NCBI GenBank assembly: GCA_947302825.1
Contig: CAMYWP010000002.1
Location: forward strand, 1 to 54,324
DNA length: 54,324 nt
From: an uncultured Bacteroidales bacterium
GTDB lineage: Bacteria > Bacteroidota > Bacteroidia > Bacteroidales > UBA932
Direction: 5' to 3'
The notes below the pieces were generated by a model. That model did no database searches. It saw only the letters and a program-made list of their open reading frames with translations, and was not told the DNA's origin. Shown here piece after piece: positions 19,155-28,995 of this stretch. Position 1 is the stretch's first letter, and every line of letters begins with the position of its first letter. Position numbers and translations under genes: made by a program.

Positions 19155-22100
19155 ATGAAAAAAATCCGTATTTTTTTCGCAGCTATGGTAATGCTGGCCC
19201 TTTCCGTGGCCGCCGCCGCACAGAATATTTCTGTGAAAGGTACGGTGAAGGATACGGCCGGTGAAGGCATCGTGGGAGCCAACATCATCCTGAAAGGCAA
19301 CCGCACTGTCTATACCATGACCGACCTGAACGGTGCATTCACCTTGAGTGTGCCTTCAAATGGCGTGCTGGAAGTGCTGTGCATGGGTTACCAGGGACAG
19401 GAAGTTCCGGTGAACGGACGTGCTTCCATCGATGTGGTCCTTTTGGATGACAGCCAACTTCTGGACGAGACCATCGTAGTTGCCTACGGTACGGCTACCA
19501 AGAGCTCCTTTACGGGTTCTGCCGCCGTGGTGGACAGCGAGACCATCTCCAAGAAACTGTCTTCCAAGGTGACCTCCGCTCTGGCCGGTACCACCCCTGG
19601 TGTGCAGATCATCTCCTCCAGCGGTGACCCTACCGGTGGCAGCCCCACCATCCGCATCCGTGGTATCGGTTCCATGAATGCAAGCTCCAGCCCGCTCATC
19701 GTTGTAGATGGCGTTCCCTATGAAGGAGAAATCTCCGACATCAACCCGAGCGACGTTGAGTCCATGTCTGTCCTGAAGGATGCCGCTGCTTCCGCCATTT
19801 ACGGTCACCGCGGCGCCAATGGTGTTATTATCATCACCACCAAGAAAGGCCAGTCCGGTGAAGCTACCGTGCGTTTCGACGCCCGTTGGGGTTCCAACTC
19901 CCGCCTGATTCCCAATTACGATGTAATTACGGATCCGGCCGAGTACTATGAGACTTATTATAAGCTCATGTACAACAAGTACCTCTATAGCGGTCACACC
20001 GTGGCAGAGTCCTACGCCTACGCCGACAACAACCTCTTCAACGAGAAGAACGGCGGTCTGGGTTATCAGGTTTACACCGTTCCGGATGGTCAGAAACTCA
20101 TCGGTACCAACTTCAAGATCAACCCCAACGCTACGCTGGGTTATTCCGACGGTGAGTACTACTATCAGCCGGACGACTGGTACAAGGAGACCTTCCACAA
20201 TTCTTTCCGTCAGGAATACAACGTGAGCGCCAGCGGCGCCTCCGACCGCTTTAATTATTATGCGGGCGTGAGCTACCTGAACGATGGTGGTATCGTGTAC
20301 AACTCCGGTTATCAGCGTTATACCGCCCGTTTGAACGCCGAATACCAGGTGAAGGAATGGATCCGCTTCGTGACCAACATGAGCTATTCCTATTCCGATT
20401 CCAACAACGTATCCTCCGGTTCCTGGGGTTCCTCCGGCAACGCTTTCTACATTGCCAACAATATCGGCCCCATCTATCCGCTGTATGTGCGTAAAGTGGA
20501 CGAGAGAGGCAATCCTTACCTCTATCAGGAAAGCGGTCGTCAGATCTACGACTCCAATAATACCAACTTCACCCGTCCGAACTTCGTAGGTAATGCCGTG
20601 CGTGACCTCTACAACGACGTGAAGAAGTCCTACGCCGACGTTCTGGTGGGCAAGTGGGGCCTGGTCCTCACTCCTGTCAAGGGCCTCACCCTGAATGCCA
20701 ACGTGGGTCTCACCAACGACAACACCCGTTACAACAATCTGTACAGCGTGTTCGGTTCCGCTTCCGGTGTGGATGGTTCCGTTTCCGTGGGCCACAGCCG
20801 TATGTTCAGCGTGAACCAGCAGTATCTGGCCGAATACAAGTTCGACATCGCCGAAAAGAATCATTTCGATATCCTGGCCGGTTACGAGCAGTACGATCGT
20901 AAGACCCAGAGCATCGACGGTTCCAACGACCACCTCTTCAATCCCAATATCGGTGAAATCAACAACGCCGACGGTACCGAAAGCCGCGCCGTTTCCTCTT
21001 CGTCTTCCACTTATATGACGGAAGGTTTCCTGGCCCGCCTGCAGTACGACTACGATGGCCGCATCTTCGGTTCCGCTTCGTTCCGTCGCGATGCTTCTTC
21101 CCGCTTCGCCAAGGGTCACCGCTGGGGTAACTTCTGGAGCGTGGGCGGCGCCTGGCTCATCAGCAAGGAAAGCTGGTTCAACGCCCCTTGGGTGAACATG
21201 CTCAAACTGAAGATGAGCTATGGTGAACAGGGTAACGACGGCCTGGGCTCCGACTTCCCGTATTCCGACCAGTACCGTCACTCCTACGACGGCACCGACT
21301 ATGCCATCTCCCTCTCCTATAAGGGTAATGAAAACCTGACTTGGGAAACCAACATGTCCTTCAACGCCGGTGTCGATTTCGAATTATTCAACGGTTATCT
21401 CAACGGTACCCTCGAGTACTTCAACCGTGACACCAAGGACCTGCTCTATTCCAAGGACGTGCCTTATTCCGCTGGTAACCCCACCGGTAAGGTTCCCGTG
21501 AACGTGGGTTCCATCCGCAACCGCGGTTTCGAAGGTTCCTTGGACGGCGCCATCATCAAGACCCGCAACGTGAACTGGAACTGGAACATCAACCTGAGCC
21601 ACTACACCAACACCATCCTCAGCCTGGATGAAAGCGTATCTGAAAAAGGTATCCGCGGTTCCAACTTTATTTATAAGATCGGCGGTTCCCTGTACGACGC
21701 TTATATGTACAAATACGCTGGCGTAGACCAGAACACCGGTCAGGCCCTGTATTGGAAGCACATCGACGAGGTAAAGGATGCCAACGGCAACGTTACTACC
21801 GAGGCTTCCGACGAGACCACCGCCGTGTTCTCCGACGCTACCCGTTACGAACTGGGTTCCGTCCTTCCTAAGCTCTATGGCGGTTTCGGTACCAGCCTGA
21901 ACGCTTACGGCATCGACTTCTCTATCCAGTGCTCCTTCCAGCTGGGCGGTAAGTACTACGATGGTAACTACCAGCAGCTCATGTGGACCCAGGCTTCTGC
22001 CGGCCAGGCTTGGCACAAGGATGTCCTGAAGTCCTGGACTCCTGAGAATCCCAACACCGATATTCCTCGTATGGACGGTGACACCCAGGTGGCCCAGAGC

Positions 22101-22367
22101 GCCGTGGATCGTTTCTTCGTAAGCTCCAACTACCTGAGCGTTAACAACGTAACCCTTGGTTACACCCTGCCCACCAACTGGACCAAGAAGATTAAGATTT
22201 CTTCTTTCCGTGTCTATGTTGCTGGTGAAAACCTGGCTGTGGTCTCTGCCCGTAAGGGTCTGGATCCCCGCAACGCTTTCGGTCTGGGCTCCTTCACTAT
22301 GGCCCAGGGTTCCTCTTCCTACGGTGCCATGCGTACCATCACCGGAGGTATCACTCTCACGTTCTAA
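19155..22367 (+). CDS. SusC/RagA family TonB-linked outer membrane protein
   Basis: Start moved from the ORF-track 18729 to MKKIRIFFAAMVMLALSVAAAAQ; CarboxypepD_reg-like + plug (VVDGVPYEGEISDINPSDVESMSVLKDAAASAIYGHRGANGVIIITTKKG). Confidence 0.96.
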   Translation: MKKIRIFFAAMVMLALSVAAAAQNISVKGTVKDTAGEGIVGANIILKGNRTVYTMTDLNGAFTLSVPSNGVLEVLCMGYQGQEVPVNGRASIDVVLLDDSQLLDETIVVAYGTATKSSFTGSAAVVDSETISKKLSSKVTSALAGTTPGVQIISSSGDPTGGSPTIRIRGIGSMNASSSPLIVVDGVPYEGEISDINPSDVESMSVLKDAAASAIYGHRGANGVIIITTKKGQSGEATVRFDARWGSNSRLIPNYDVITDPAEYYETYYKLMYNKYLYSGHTVAESYAYADNNLFNEKNGGLGYQVYTVPDGQKLIGTNFKINPNATLGYSDGEYYYQPDDWYKETFHNSFRQEYNVSASGASDRFNYYAGVSYLNDGGIVYNSGYQRYTARLNAEYQVKEWIRFVTNMSYSYSDSNNVSSGSWGSSGNAFYIANNIGPIYPLYVRKVDERGNPYLYQESGRQIYDSNNTNFTRPNFVGNAVRDLYNDVKKSYADVLVGKWGLVLTPVKGLTLNANVGLTNDNTRYNNLYSVFGSASGVDGSVSVGHSRMFSVNQQYLAEYKFDIAEKNHFDILAGYEQYDRKTQSIDGSNDHLFNPNIGEINNADGTESRAVSSSSSTYMTEGFLARLQYDYDGRIFGSASFRRDASSRFAKGHRWGNFWSVGGAWLISKESWFNAPWVNMLKLKMSYGEQGNDGLGSDFPYSDQYRHSYDGTDYAISLSYKGNENLTWETNMSFNAGVDFELFNGYLNGTLEYFNRDTKDLLYSKDVPYSAGNPTGKVPVNVGSIRNRGFEGSLDGAIIKTRNVNWNWNINLSHYTNTILSLDESVSEKGIRGSNFIYKIGGSLYDAYMYKYAGVDQNTGQALYWKHIDEVKDANGNVTTEASDETTAVFSDATRYELGSVLPKLYGGFGTSLNAYGIDFSIQCSFQLGGKYYDGNYQQLMWTQASAGQAWHKDVLKSWTPENPNTDIPRMDGDTQVAQSAVDRFFVSSNYLSVNNVTLGYTLPTNWTKKIKISSFRVYVAGENLAVVSARKGLDPRNAFGLGSFTMAQGSSSYGAMRTITGGITLTF

Positions 22368-22385
22368 TCTAAATGAGATTGAGAT

Positions 22386-24041
22386 ATGAAACTGAATAAA
22401 TTATACTTCGCTATTGTTGCCGTAGCCGTTGCCCTTGCTTCTTGCTCCAAGATTGACCGGATCGTTCCCGAGGGCGGCACGCTGCTCGCTTCTCAGGTGC
22501 AGGAAACCAACGCGATCATCCCTTCGCGTGCTTCCGCATCCTTCAACGGCATGTTCACTGCTATCGGCCAGCCTTGCAAGATGTACGATACGCCGGACGA
22601 CTGGGAGTTCCTGATGATTCTGTTCTGCAACGATCTGGAAGGCGCCGATGCCCTGATCGCCGACAGCGGTTATAACTGGTTCTCCGTTTGCGGTGAGTAT
22701 TCTTCCCGTAACAATACCTACCGTAACCCGGCCATCCGTTATCGTGCTCCTTATAACATGATCGGTGACGTGAACACCTTCCTGGCAGGTTTCGCCGAGG
22801 ATGTGGATGATCCCGCCCTCCTGAACATGATTGCCCAGGCCCGCGTCCTGCGCGCCTATTCCTACATGATGCTGGCTCCCCAGTATCAGTTCGCTCCGCT
22901 TACCCAGACTTCTGAGGGTAAGGGCGCCGACCTCCCCTGCGTTCCGCTGGTGACCCCCAACACCGAGGATTTCACCAACAACCCCCGCGCTACCGTGAAG
23001 GAAGTCTATGACTTCGTTCTGGAAGACCTGGACTATGCCGTCGCAAATCTGGAGGGCGCCACCCGTACTTCCAAGATGTACATCGACGCCAATGTGGCCC
23101 ATGGCCTCCGCGCCCGCGTACACCTGCTGCTGGGTAACTGGGATCAGGCTTACAACGATGCCGTGGCTGCTGCCAGTGGCTATGAGCCCGCTACCATCGC
23201 CGAGGTTTCCAAGCCCGCTTTCTATGACATCAACGAGCACAACTGGATCTGGGGTTATGACATGGCCGACGGTTATCCTAACTACATTGCCAACAATGTA
23301 CGCGGTAACGGTCTGTATGCCACCACTTCTTCCTGGCTCCGTTCCTTCTCCAACAACGGTTATGCTCCTGCTTGCCAGTGCTACACCTGCATCAACAGTC
23401 TGCTTTGGAACAAGATTCCCGCTACCGACGTCCGCAAGGGCTGGTGGGTGGACGAGAACCTGGATTCCCCGCTGCTGGACGGTCTCGCATGGCCCGGTTT
23501 CCCGGATGTAGCCAACGCCGATGACGGTGACAACAAGCTGGCTTTCCTCCCTTACACCAATGTGAAGTTCGGTGCCTGGTCCATTGCTAACGTAATCAAC
23601 GAGGAAGATATGCCTCTGATGCGTGTTGAGGAAATGATCCTTATCCAGGCCGAGGCCAAGGCCCACACCGATGCCGGTACCGCCACCTCTATCCTGGAGA
23701 ACTTCGTGCAGACCTACCGTGATCCTGCTTATAAGGTTAATGCCGGTGGCCGCACCCTCCTGGATGAAATCTGGTTCCAGCGTCGTATTGAACTCTGGGG
23801 TGAAGGTTTCGGCGTGTTCGACAACCTCCGTCTGGACAAGCCCATCGTTCGTTCCCATGGCGCCGGCACTTCCAATATTGCCGATGCTTTCCGCTTCAAC
23901 CTGGATTCTCAGGATCCTTGGCTGAGGATGCGTTTCCCGCAGGGCGAAATGAATACCAACTTCGGTATCGTGGACAACCAGGGTGGCCAGCAGCCTACCA
24001 TCGATATGAACCCCGGCCTGCGTGACGGTGTTACTGACTAA
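22386..24041 (+). CDS. SusD/RagB family nutrient-binding outer membrane lipoprotein
   Basis: Lipobox (ALASCSK), immediately downstream of susC-like gene, SusD architecture (ARVLRAYSYMMLAPQY; RIELWGEGFGVFDNLRLDKPI). Confidence 0.95.
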   Translation: MKLNKLYFAIVAVAVALASCSKIDRIVPEGGTLLASQVQETNAIIPSRASASFNGMFTAIGQPCKMYDTPDDWEFLMILFCNDLEGADALIADSGYNWFSVCGEYSSRNNTYRNPAIRYRAPYNMIGDVNTFLAGFAEDVDDPALLNMIAQARVLRAYSYMMLAPQYQFAPLTQTSEGKGADLPCVPLVTPNTEDFTNNPRATVKEVYDFVLEDLDYAVANLEGATRTSKMYIDANVAHGLRARVHLLLGNWDQAYNDAVAAASGYEPATIAEVSKPAFYDINEHNWIWGYDMADGYPNYIANNVRGNGLYATTSSWLRSFSNNGYAPACQCYTCINSLLWNKIPATDVRKGWWVDENLDSPLLDGLAWPGFPDVANADDGDNKLAFLPYTNVKFGAWSIANVINEEDMPLMRVEEMILIQAEAKAHTDAGTATSILENFVQTYRDPAYKVNAGGRTLLDEIWFQRRIELWGEGFGVFDNLRLDKPIVRSHGAGTSNIADAFRFNLDSQDPWLRMRFPQGEMNTNFGIVDNQGGQQPTIDMNPGLRDGVTD

Positions 24042-24058
24042 TTAAAACTCAGACACGT

Positions 24059-26437
24059 ATGAAAAAGATTATCAATATCATTTCTTTGGTAGCAGTAGCA
24101 GCCTTCACCCTGATTTCCTGCCAGAAACAGGTGGAGCCTCATCAGCCCGGTCCGGCCGAGGTAAGCGGTTGCTATGGCGTGTACTTCCCCACTCAGGCTG
24201 CCTCTGGAAGCCATGTCTTCAGCCCAGTAGAGGATCCTAGCATTGAGATTACGCTGGCCCGTACCAATACCAGTGGCGCCATTACCGTTCCCGTGAAGAC
24301 CACCGTTTCCCAGGATGGCATCTTCACCGTGGGCGCAGCCACCTTTGCCGACGGTCAGGATGAGACCACCTTCACGGTGCGTTTCGACGGCGCCGAAGAA
24401 GGCACTACCTACAGCGCCAGCTTCGAGATCGACGACAATCAGTATGCCTCCATGTACAATTCCAACCCCATTGCTCTGGACTTTAGCGTAATGCGTGTGG
24501 AAATGAAGACCTTCAAGACTGCCGATGGATCCAAGGACGCTTCCATTACCTTCACCGATAAGGATTTTTGGGGAGAGGTTCATGACGATTGCTACATTCA
24601 ATACTACGAAGTAGACGGTGTACGTTATTGTGAAACCATCGGTGGTAAACCGGTGGGTGAAGCATCGGAAGGCATAGGTCCTTGGGGTACCGATGTCCAG
24701 CTGAAGTTCAAATGGTATACCAAGAAAACCATCACTGTTAATGATGTAGACTATCAGTGGATTGAAGTTGAGGCCCAGTATCATGGTTGGGAATCTTCCG
24801 GTAATCCAGTCTATTTTGGCGACTACTTCCACATGCGCGCCGACATGGGTCTGAGCAACGGCAGCTACACCAGCTCTTATGACAGATATGTCAATGCAGG
24901 TGATGGTTATCTGCCCAGCTACTATGATGGTAATGGTGGATTTATCTTCAACATGGCCTATTGGATCCATGGCACTACCAGCTGGTATGGTTATCAGAAC
25001 AACGCCCCTGTGGGTATCGCCGAAGGCTTTTCTCGAGTAGACTATAGTCTCAGCATCGAAGCCGATTATTCGGAGCAAGGCGAGACTCCCATTTACGTTG
25101 AAGCCGGTGTGGATGTGGCCGCTCTCAGGTATGCCGTATATGAGGGTGAACTCACCGCCACTCAGATAGCCAACAAGACCGAAGCTATCATCAGCGGTGC
25201 CGATCCCAGCGAAATTTTCTCCGACTTCGAGTATGACGAGGAAAATGAGGAACTCTATGCTGTTTTCGGCGTATCTCCTGAAACTACCGGTATCTATACC
25301 CTGGTAGCCGTGGCTTACGATGAAAGTGCCAACCCGCAGACCAGCGCCAGCGTGACCTTCACGCACATTGCCGGCGGCGACACTGAGAAATACGCCGTAG
25401 ACCTGTCCGTATTTACAGAGGCCACCCCTGCCCGCTATAAGGATTTCACCGAGTATGATTCCTTCGCTTTCGGCATCCTTGGTTCCGATATTACGGAAGC
25501 ACATGCTGCCATTGTGGAAGCATCCAAACTCTCCGCTACATTCCTGGCCGAGCTTAAGGAAGACTCCTCCTATGCCATGCCCGAAAGTGTCATCGACAGG
25601 ATTAACGGTGTTGGCGGCTACTACACTGTTGCCACCGATCTGGATCCGGGTACTCAGTATGCCGTTGTGGTTTGGGCCACCAATGGCTACGAAGACACCT
25701 TTGATTACGATGTCTATACGACCACAGCCATTCCTGAAAACTGGAATCCGATTGGAACCGGTTACTATACCGATGACTTCTTCACCACCTTCTTCAACGT
25801 GGATCCTCAGACCATGGAAGTGGAGATGGCTCAGAGCGAAGACGATCCTACCCGTTTCAAGATGATCTATCCTTACGATGGTAAGTATCCGTACAACGCC
25901 GAAGGAGACTGGGATGAAAGCAAGTCTTATGACATTGTGTTCACCATTCCTGACAGCAAGCATGTGTACATCCTTCCTCAGAAGATTGGTGTTGACTGGG
26001 GTTATGGCATGTTCTCCATCGCCAGCATGGCCGGCCGTTATGTAGCAGCCGGATACTCGGTCGACGAGATTGAAGGAGCCGGTGTTCCTTTCGGTGTTCT
26101 TGAGAACGGTGTGATTACCTTCCCGGATCCCGACGGACATTCCCTGCTCATCTCCATGGCCGGGTATAAAGATGGTGCCTGGTATTATGCCAACAGCAAC
26201 GATGCTTGCCAGATTGTGCTTCCTGAAAACGTAAGCCTGTCTTCCGCACCTGTTGCCCAGAAGGCCCAAAAGCCTGCCGGCATGGTTACCACCAACCTGA
26301 AGGTTGCCACCGATGTCCAGAGCGTGTTCGAGCGTGATCCCAAGCCCGTAAAGGCCCAGGTGAACGTTTCCTTCGAGCGCAAGCAGAATAAGAACAACAG
26401 GACCCTTGTTCCTGCTCAGAAGGACATCCGTAAGTAG
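24059..26437 (+). CDS. large surface lipoprotein of the SusC/D locus, unknown function
   Basis: Lipobox (TLISCQKQ); 792 aa; Ig/FN3-like beta-rich sequence; Lys/Arg-rich C-terminus. Confidence 0.75.
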   Translation: MKKIINIISLVAVAAFTLISCQKQVEPHQPGPAEVSGCYGVYFPTQAASGSHVFSPVEDPSIEITLARTNTSGAITVPVKTTVSQDGIFTVGAATFADGQDETTFTVRFDGAEEGTTYSASFEIDDNQYASMYNSNPIALDFSVMRVEMKTFKTADGSKDASITFTDKDFWGEVHDDCYIQYYEVDGVRYCETIGGKPVGEASEGIGPWGTDVQLKFKWYTKKTITVNDVDYQWIEVEAQYHGWESSGNPVYFGDYFHMRADMGLSNGSYTSSYDRYVNAGDGYLPSYYDGNGGFIFNMAYWIHGTTSWYGYQNNAPVGIAEGFSRVDYSLSIEADYSEQGETPIYVEAGVDVAALRYAVYEGELTATQIANKTEAIISGADPSEIFSDFEYDEENEELYAVFGVSPETTGIYTLVAVAYDESANPQTSASVTFTHIAGGDTEKYAVDLSVFTEATPARYKDFTEYDSFAFGILGSDITEAHAAIVEASKLSATFLAELKEDSSYAMPESVIDRINGVGGYYTVATDLDPGTQYAVVVWATNGYEDTFDYDVYTTTAIPENWNPIGTGYYTDDFFTTFFNVDPQTMEVEMAQSEDDPTRFKMIYPYDGKYPYNAEGDWDESKSYDIVFTIPDSKHVYILPQKIGVDWGYGMFSIASMAGRYVAAGYSVDEIEGAGVPFGVLENGVITFPDPDGHSLLISMAGYKDGAWYYANSNDACQIVLPENVSLSSAPVAQKAQKPAGMVTTNLKVATDVQSVFERDPKPVKAQVNVSFERKQNKNNRTLVPAQKDIRK

Positions 26438-26455
26438 TTTAAACTATTGATTCTG

Positions 26456-26497
26456 CGACAATTGAGACCCGGCGTGAAGTCGCCGGGCCTCTTGTCG
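26456..26497. repeat. strong intra-locus hairpin
   Basis: CGACAA-tt-GAG-a-CCCGGCG-tgaagt-CGCCGGG-c-CTC-TTGTCG between the lipoprotein and S8 protease genes. Confidence 0.75.
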
Positions 26498-26513
26498 TAA
26501 AAAAGAAAAGCCA

Positions 26514-28550
26514 ATGAAACCGTGCAAGTTGTTCTATGTGGCGGCGGTGAGCCTCTCCCTTTTCTCCTGCGCGCAGAAGGAAGGAATGGAGTTGAATCCT
26601 CCGACTCTGGCCCCCATCGTCCGTTTGGGAGAAGAGGTTCTTCCCAACGCCGTGATGGTGAAAATGAGTACTCCGCTGGACGCCACGCAGCTGCAGGCCC
26701 TGGAAAAAGAACAGGGCGTAACGTTGCAGAAAGTATTCACCTCCACTCCCGGAAAAGAGGAACTGGAACGCCAGTTCGGCCTGGACCGATGGTATGAAGC
26801 CCTCCTTCCGGAGACCAAGGGCGCCGATGATGCCGTGCGGCAACTGGCCGCCCTCCCCGGCGTGGAGCTGGTGGAATATGAGTCTGTAGCCCAAAAGGAT
26901 TGGGACGGAACGGTCTATTCCGGTCCCGATAGTGCCACCAAGGCTGAGAACCCGTCGTTCAACGACCCTTACCTGTCTTATCAATGGCATTACAAGAACA
27001 CCGGAAAAGCTTCCGTTTCCAAGACGGCGAAGGCCGGAGCCGATGTAAACGTGTCCGACGTTTGGGCCAACCTGTGCACAGGAGACCCGGACATCATTGT
27101 GGCCGTGGTGGACGAGGGCGTGAAATACTCCCATCCGGATCTGGCCGACAACATGTGGACGAATACCGGTGAAATCCCCGGCAACGGCATAGACGACGAT
27201 AATAACGGCTACATTGACGATGTGCACGGATTCAATTTCGTGACAAAAGGGCCTGTTTCCTGGGATGTGGTTGATTCAAGCGGCGAAGGGGATTCCGGTC
27301 ACGGAACCCACTGTGCCGGAACCATTGCGGCCGTGAACAACAACGGAAAGGGTGTGGCCGGTATTGCCGGAGGTTCCGGAAACAAAGACGGCTGCCGCAT
27401 CATGAGTTGTCAGATTTTCTCAGGCAAAGGCGGCGGCAGTGTAAAAATAGTGACCAATGCCATTAAGTATGCGGCCGATATGGGCGCATCCATCATCTCC
27501 TGTTCGTTCGGCTACAGCGTGGCTTTCTCCTCCGACGACAATTATATAAAGCAGCAGGGTTCGGCCGAGATTGATGCCATCCACTATTTTGAGGCGTCCT
27601 GCAACAATCCCGTCCTGGATGGCAATATCGCCATTTTTGCAGCGGGTAACGAGAACCACAACTACGCCCATTATCCGGGAGCGTTCTACGATATCATCAG
27701 CGTATCGGCTTTCGGCCCGGACGGCCTGCCCACGTATTACACCAATTACGGGCCCGGTTGCAATATATCGGCCCCCGGCGGCGAAGCCTATCATCGGGTG
27801 AATCTCTGGGACTCCATGGTGCTGAGCACCTTGCCTTCAGAGCTTCCTGAGCTTGGCATCGACGGGGCGTACAATAAAGGTTTGGACTATGGCTATATGC
27901 AGGGAACCTCCATGGCCTGTCCGCATGTGAGCGGCGTGGTGGCCCTGGGAATGTCCTATGCCAAGAAACTGGGCAAACACTTCACCCGCGATGAATTCAA
28001 ACGGATGATTCTGGCCAGCGTGAACGACATTGACCAGCGCATCGGCAGCATCAGCGAAAAAACCTATGCCTATGGCAGAGGAGCCCTGGCTATGGCCCCT
28101 TACTATCATCAGATGGGAACCGGCGCCATTGATGCCTGGCGCCTGATGATGCACATCGAAGGGCTCCCCACGCTCACTTCTACCCTTGGCAAGCAGCAGT
28201 GGATAGACCTTACTTCCATCTTTGGAACGGCTTCCACCAGCCTCACCTACCTGAGTGTGGAAGTTCCTGCCGCTACGGCTTCGTCCCTGGGACTGGAGAA
28301 AATTACCCCTACGAATACCGAAAAATATCCGGCCGTAGTGGATGGAAACGGCTACGCCTACGTACAGTTCGGCCGCTTGTATATCCACCCCACCAAGATT
28401 GGATCGGGCACCCTCACCATCTCTGCCGTAGGCGGCGGTGACCATGTAGGCGGTGGATCGAATCCCCCCGGAGGTATGACCCTTACACAGACAGTTTCCC
28501 TCATCGCCCGTGACACGGACGGTGGCAACGGTACAGGAGGATGGTTATGA
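26514..28550 (+). CDS. S8 (subtilisin-like) serine protease lipoprotein with N-terminal prodomain
   Basis: Lipobox LFSCAQKEG; Asp (IIVAVVDEGVKYSHPDL), His (GDSGHGTHCAGTIAA), Asn (FAAGNEN), Ser (MQGTSMACPHVSGVVAL). Confidence 0.94.
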   Translation: MKPCKLFYVAAVSLSLFSCAQKEGMELNPPTLAPIVRLGEEVLPNAVMVKMSTPLDATQLQALEKEQGVTLQKVFTSTPGKEELERQFGLDRWYEALLPETKGADDAVRQLAALPGVELVEYESVAQKDWDGTVYSGPDSATKAENPSFNDPYLSYQWHYKNTGKASVSKTAKAGADVNVSDVWANLCTGDPDIIVAVVDEGVKYSHPDLADNMWTNTGEIPGNGIDDDNNGYIDDVHGFNFVTKGPVSWDVVDSSGEGDSGHGTHCAGTIAAVNNNGKGVAGIAGGSGNKDGCRIMSCQIFSGKGGGSVKIVTNAIKYAADMGASIISCSFGYSVAFSSDDNYIKQQGSAEIDAIHYFEASCNNPVLDGNIAIFAAGNENHNYAHYPGAFYDIISVSAFGPDGLPTYYTNYGPGCNISAPGGEAYHRVNLWDSMVLSTLPSELPELGIDGAYNKGLDYGYMQGTSMACPHVSGVVALGMSYAKKLGKHFTRDEFKRMILASVNDIDQRIGSISEKTYAYGRGALAMAPYYHQMGTGAIDAWRLMMHIEGLPTLTSTLGKQQWIDLTSIFGTASTSLTYLSVEVPAATASSLGLEKITPTNTEKYPAVVDGNGYAYVQFGRLYIHPTKIGSGTLTISAVGGGDHVGGGSNPPGGMTLTQTVSLIARDTDGGNGTGGWL

Positions 28551-28993
28551 TGAAGCAATTAGTACTATTTCTGGCAGCAGGGATGCTGCTGCTTGGCGGC
28601 TGCAACAAACAACCCGAACCGGGTGGCGGTGGAGACAGCGGCGGTGGCGGCGGTGAAGTGGCCGTGAGCGTGGAAGGCATCTGGGAACTCACCAGCGTTA
28701 CCACCAAGGCATCCGTTGGCGGTGTGGACGTAAGTGTTTACATCACATTCGGTTCCGGCCAGTTTACCCTGTATCAGAAGATAGGTGAAGGCCGATATAC
28801 ACAATTTACCGGCACTTATTCCCTGGTCAAGAATACCCTCTCGGGAAAATATTCCACGGATAAAGCCTGGGGCCCGTATACGGTGTCCGGGAGCGGGACC
28901 AGTCTGACGCTTACCACGGCAGGCGGCAAGGAGGCCGATACTTATAAGAAGATCGGCTCCATCCCCTCTTCGGTTTTGGAGAACCTGTATTAA
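28547..28993 (+). CDS. small lipoprotein, possibly lipocalin-like
   Basis: Lipobox LLLGGCNKQ, Gly-rich linker, beta-rich C-terminus; start overlaps the stop of the S8 gene (ATGATG). Confidence 0.65.
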   Translation: MMKQLVLFLAAGMLLLGGCNKQPEPGGGGDSGGGGGEVAVSVEGIWELTSVTTKASVGGVDVSVYITFGSGQFTLYQKIGEGRYTQFTGTYSLVKNTLSGKYSTDKAWGPYTVSGSGTSLTLTTAGGKEADTYKKIGSIPSSVLENLY

Positions 28994-28995
28994 CA

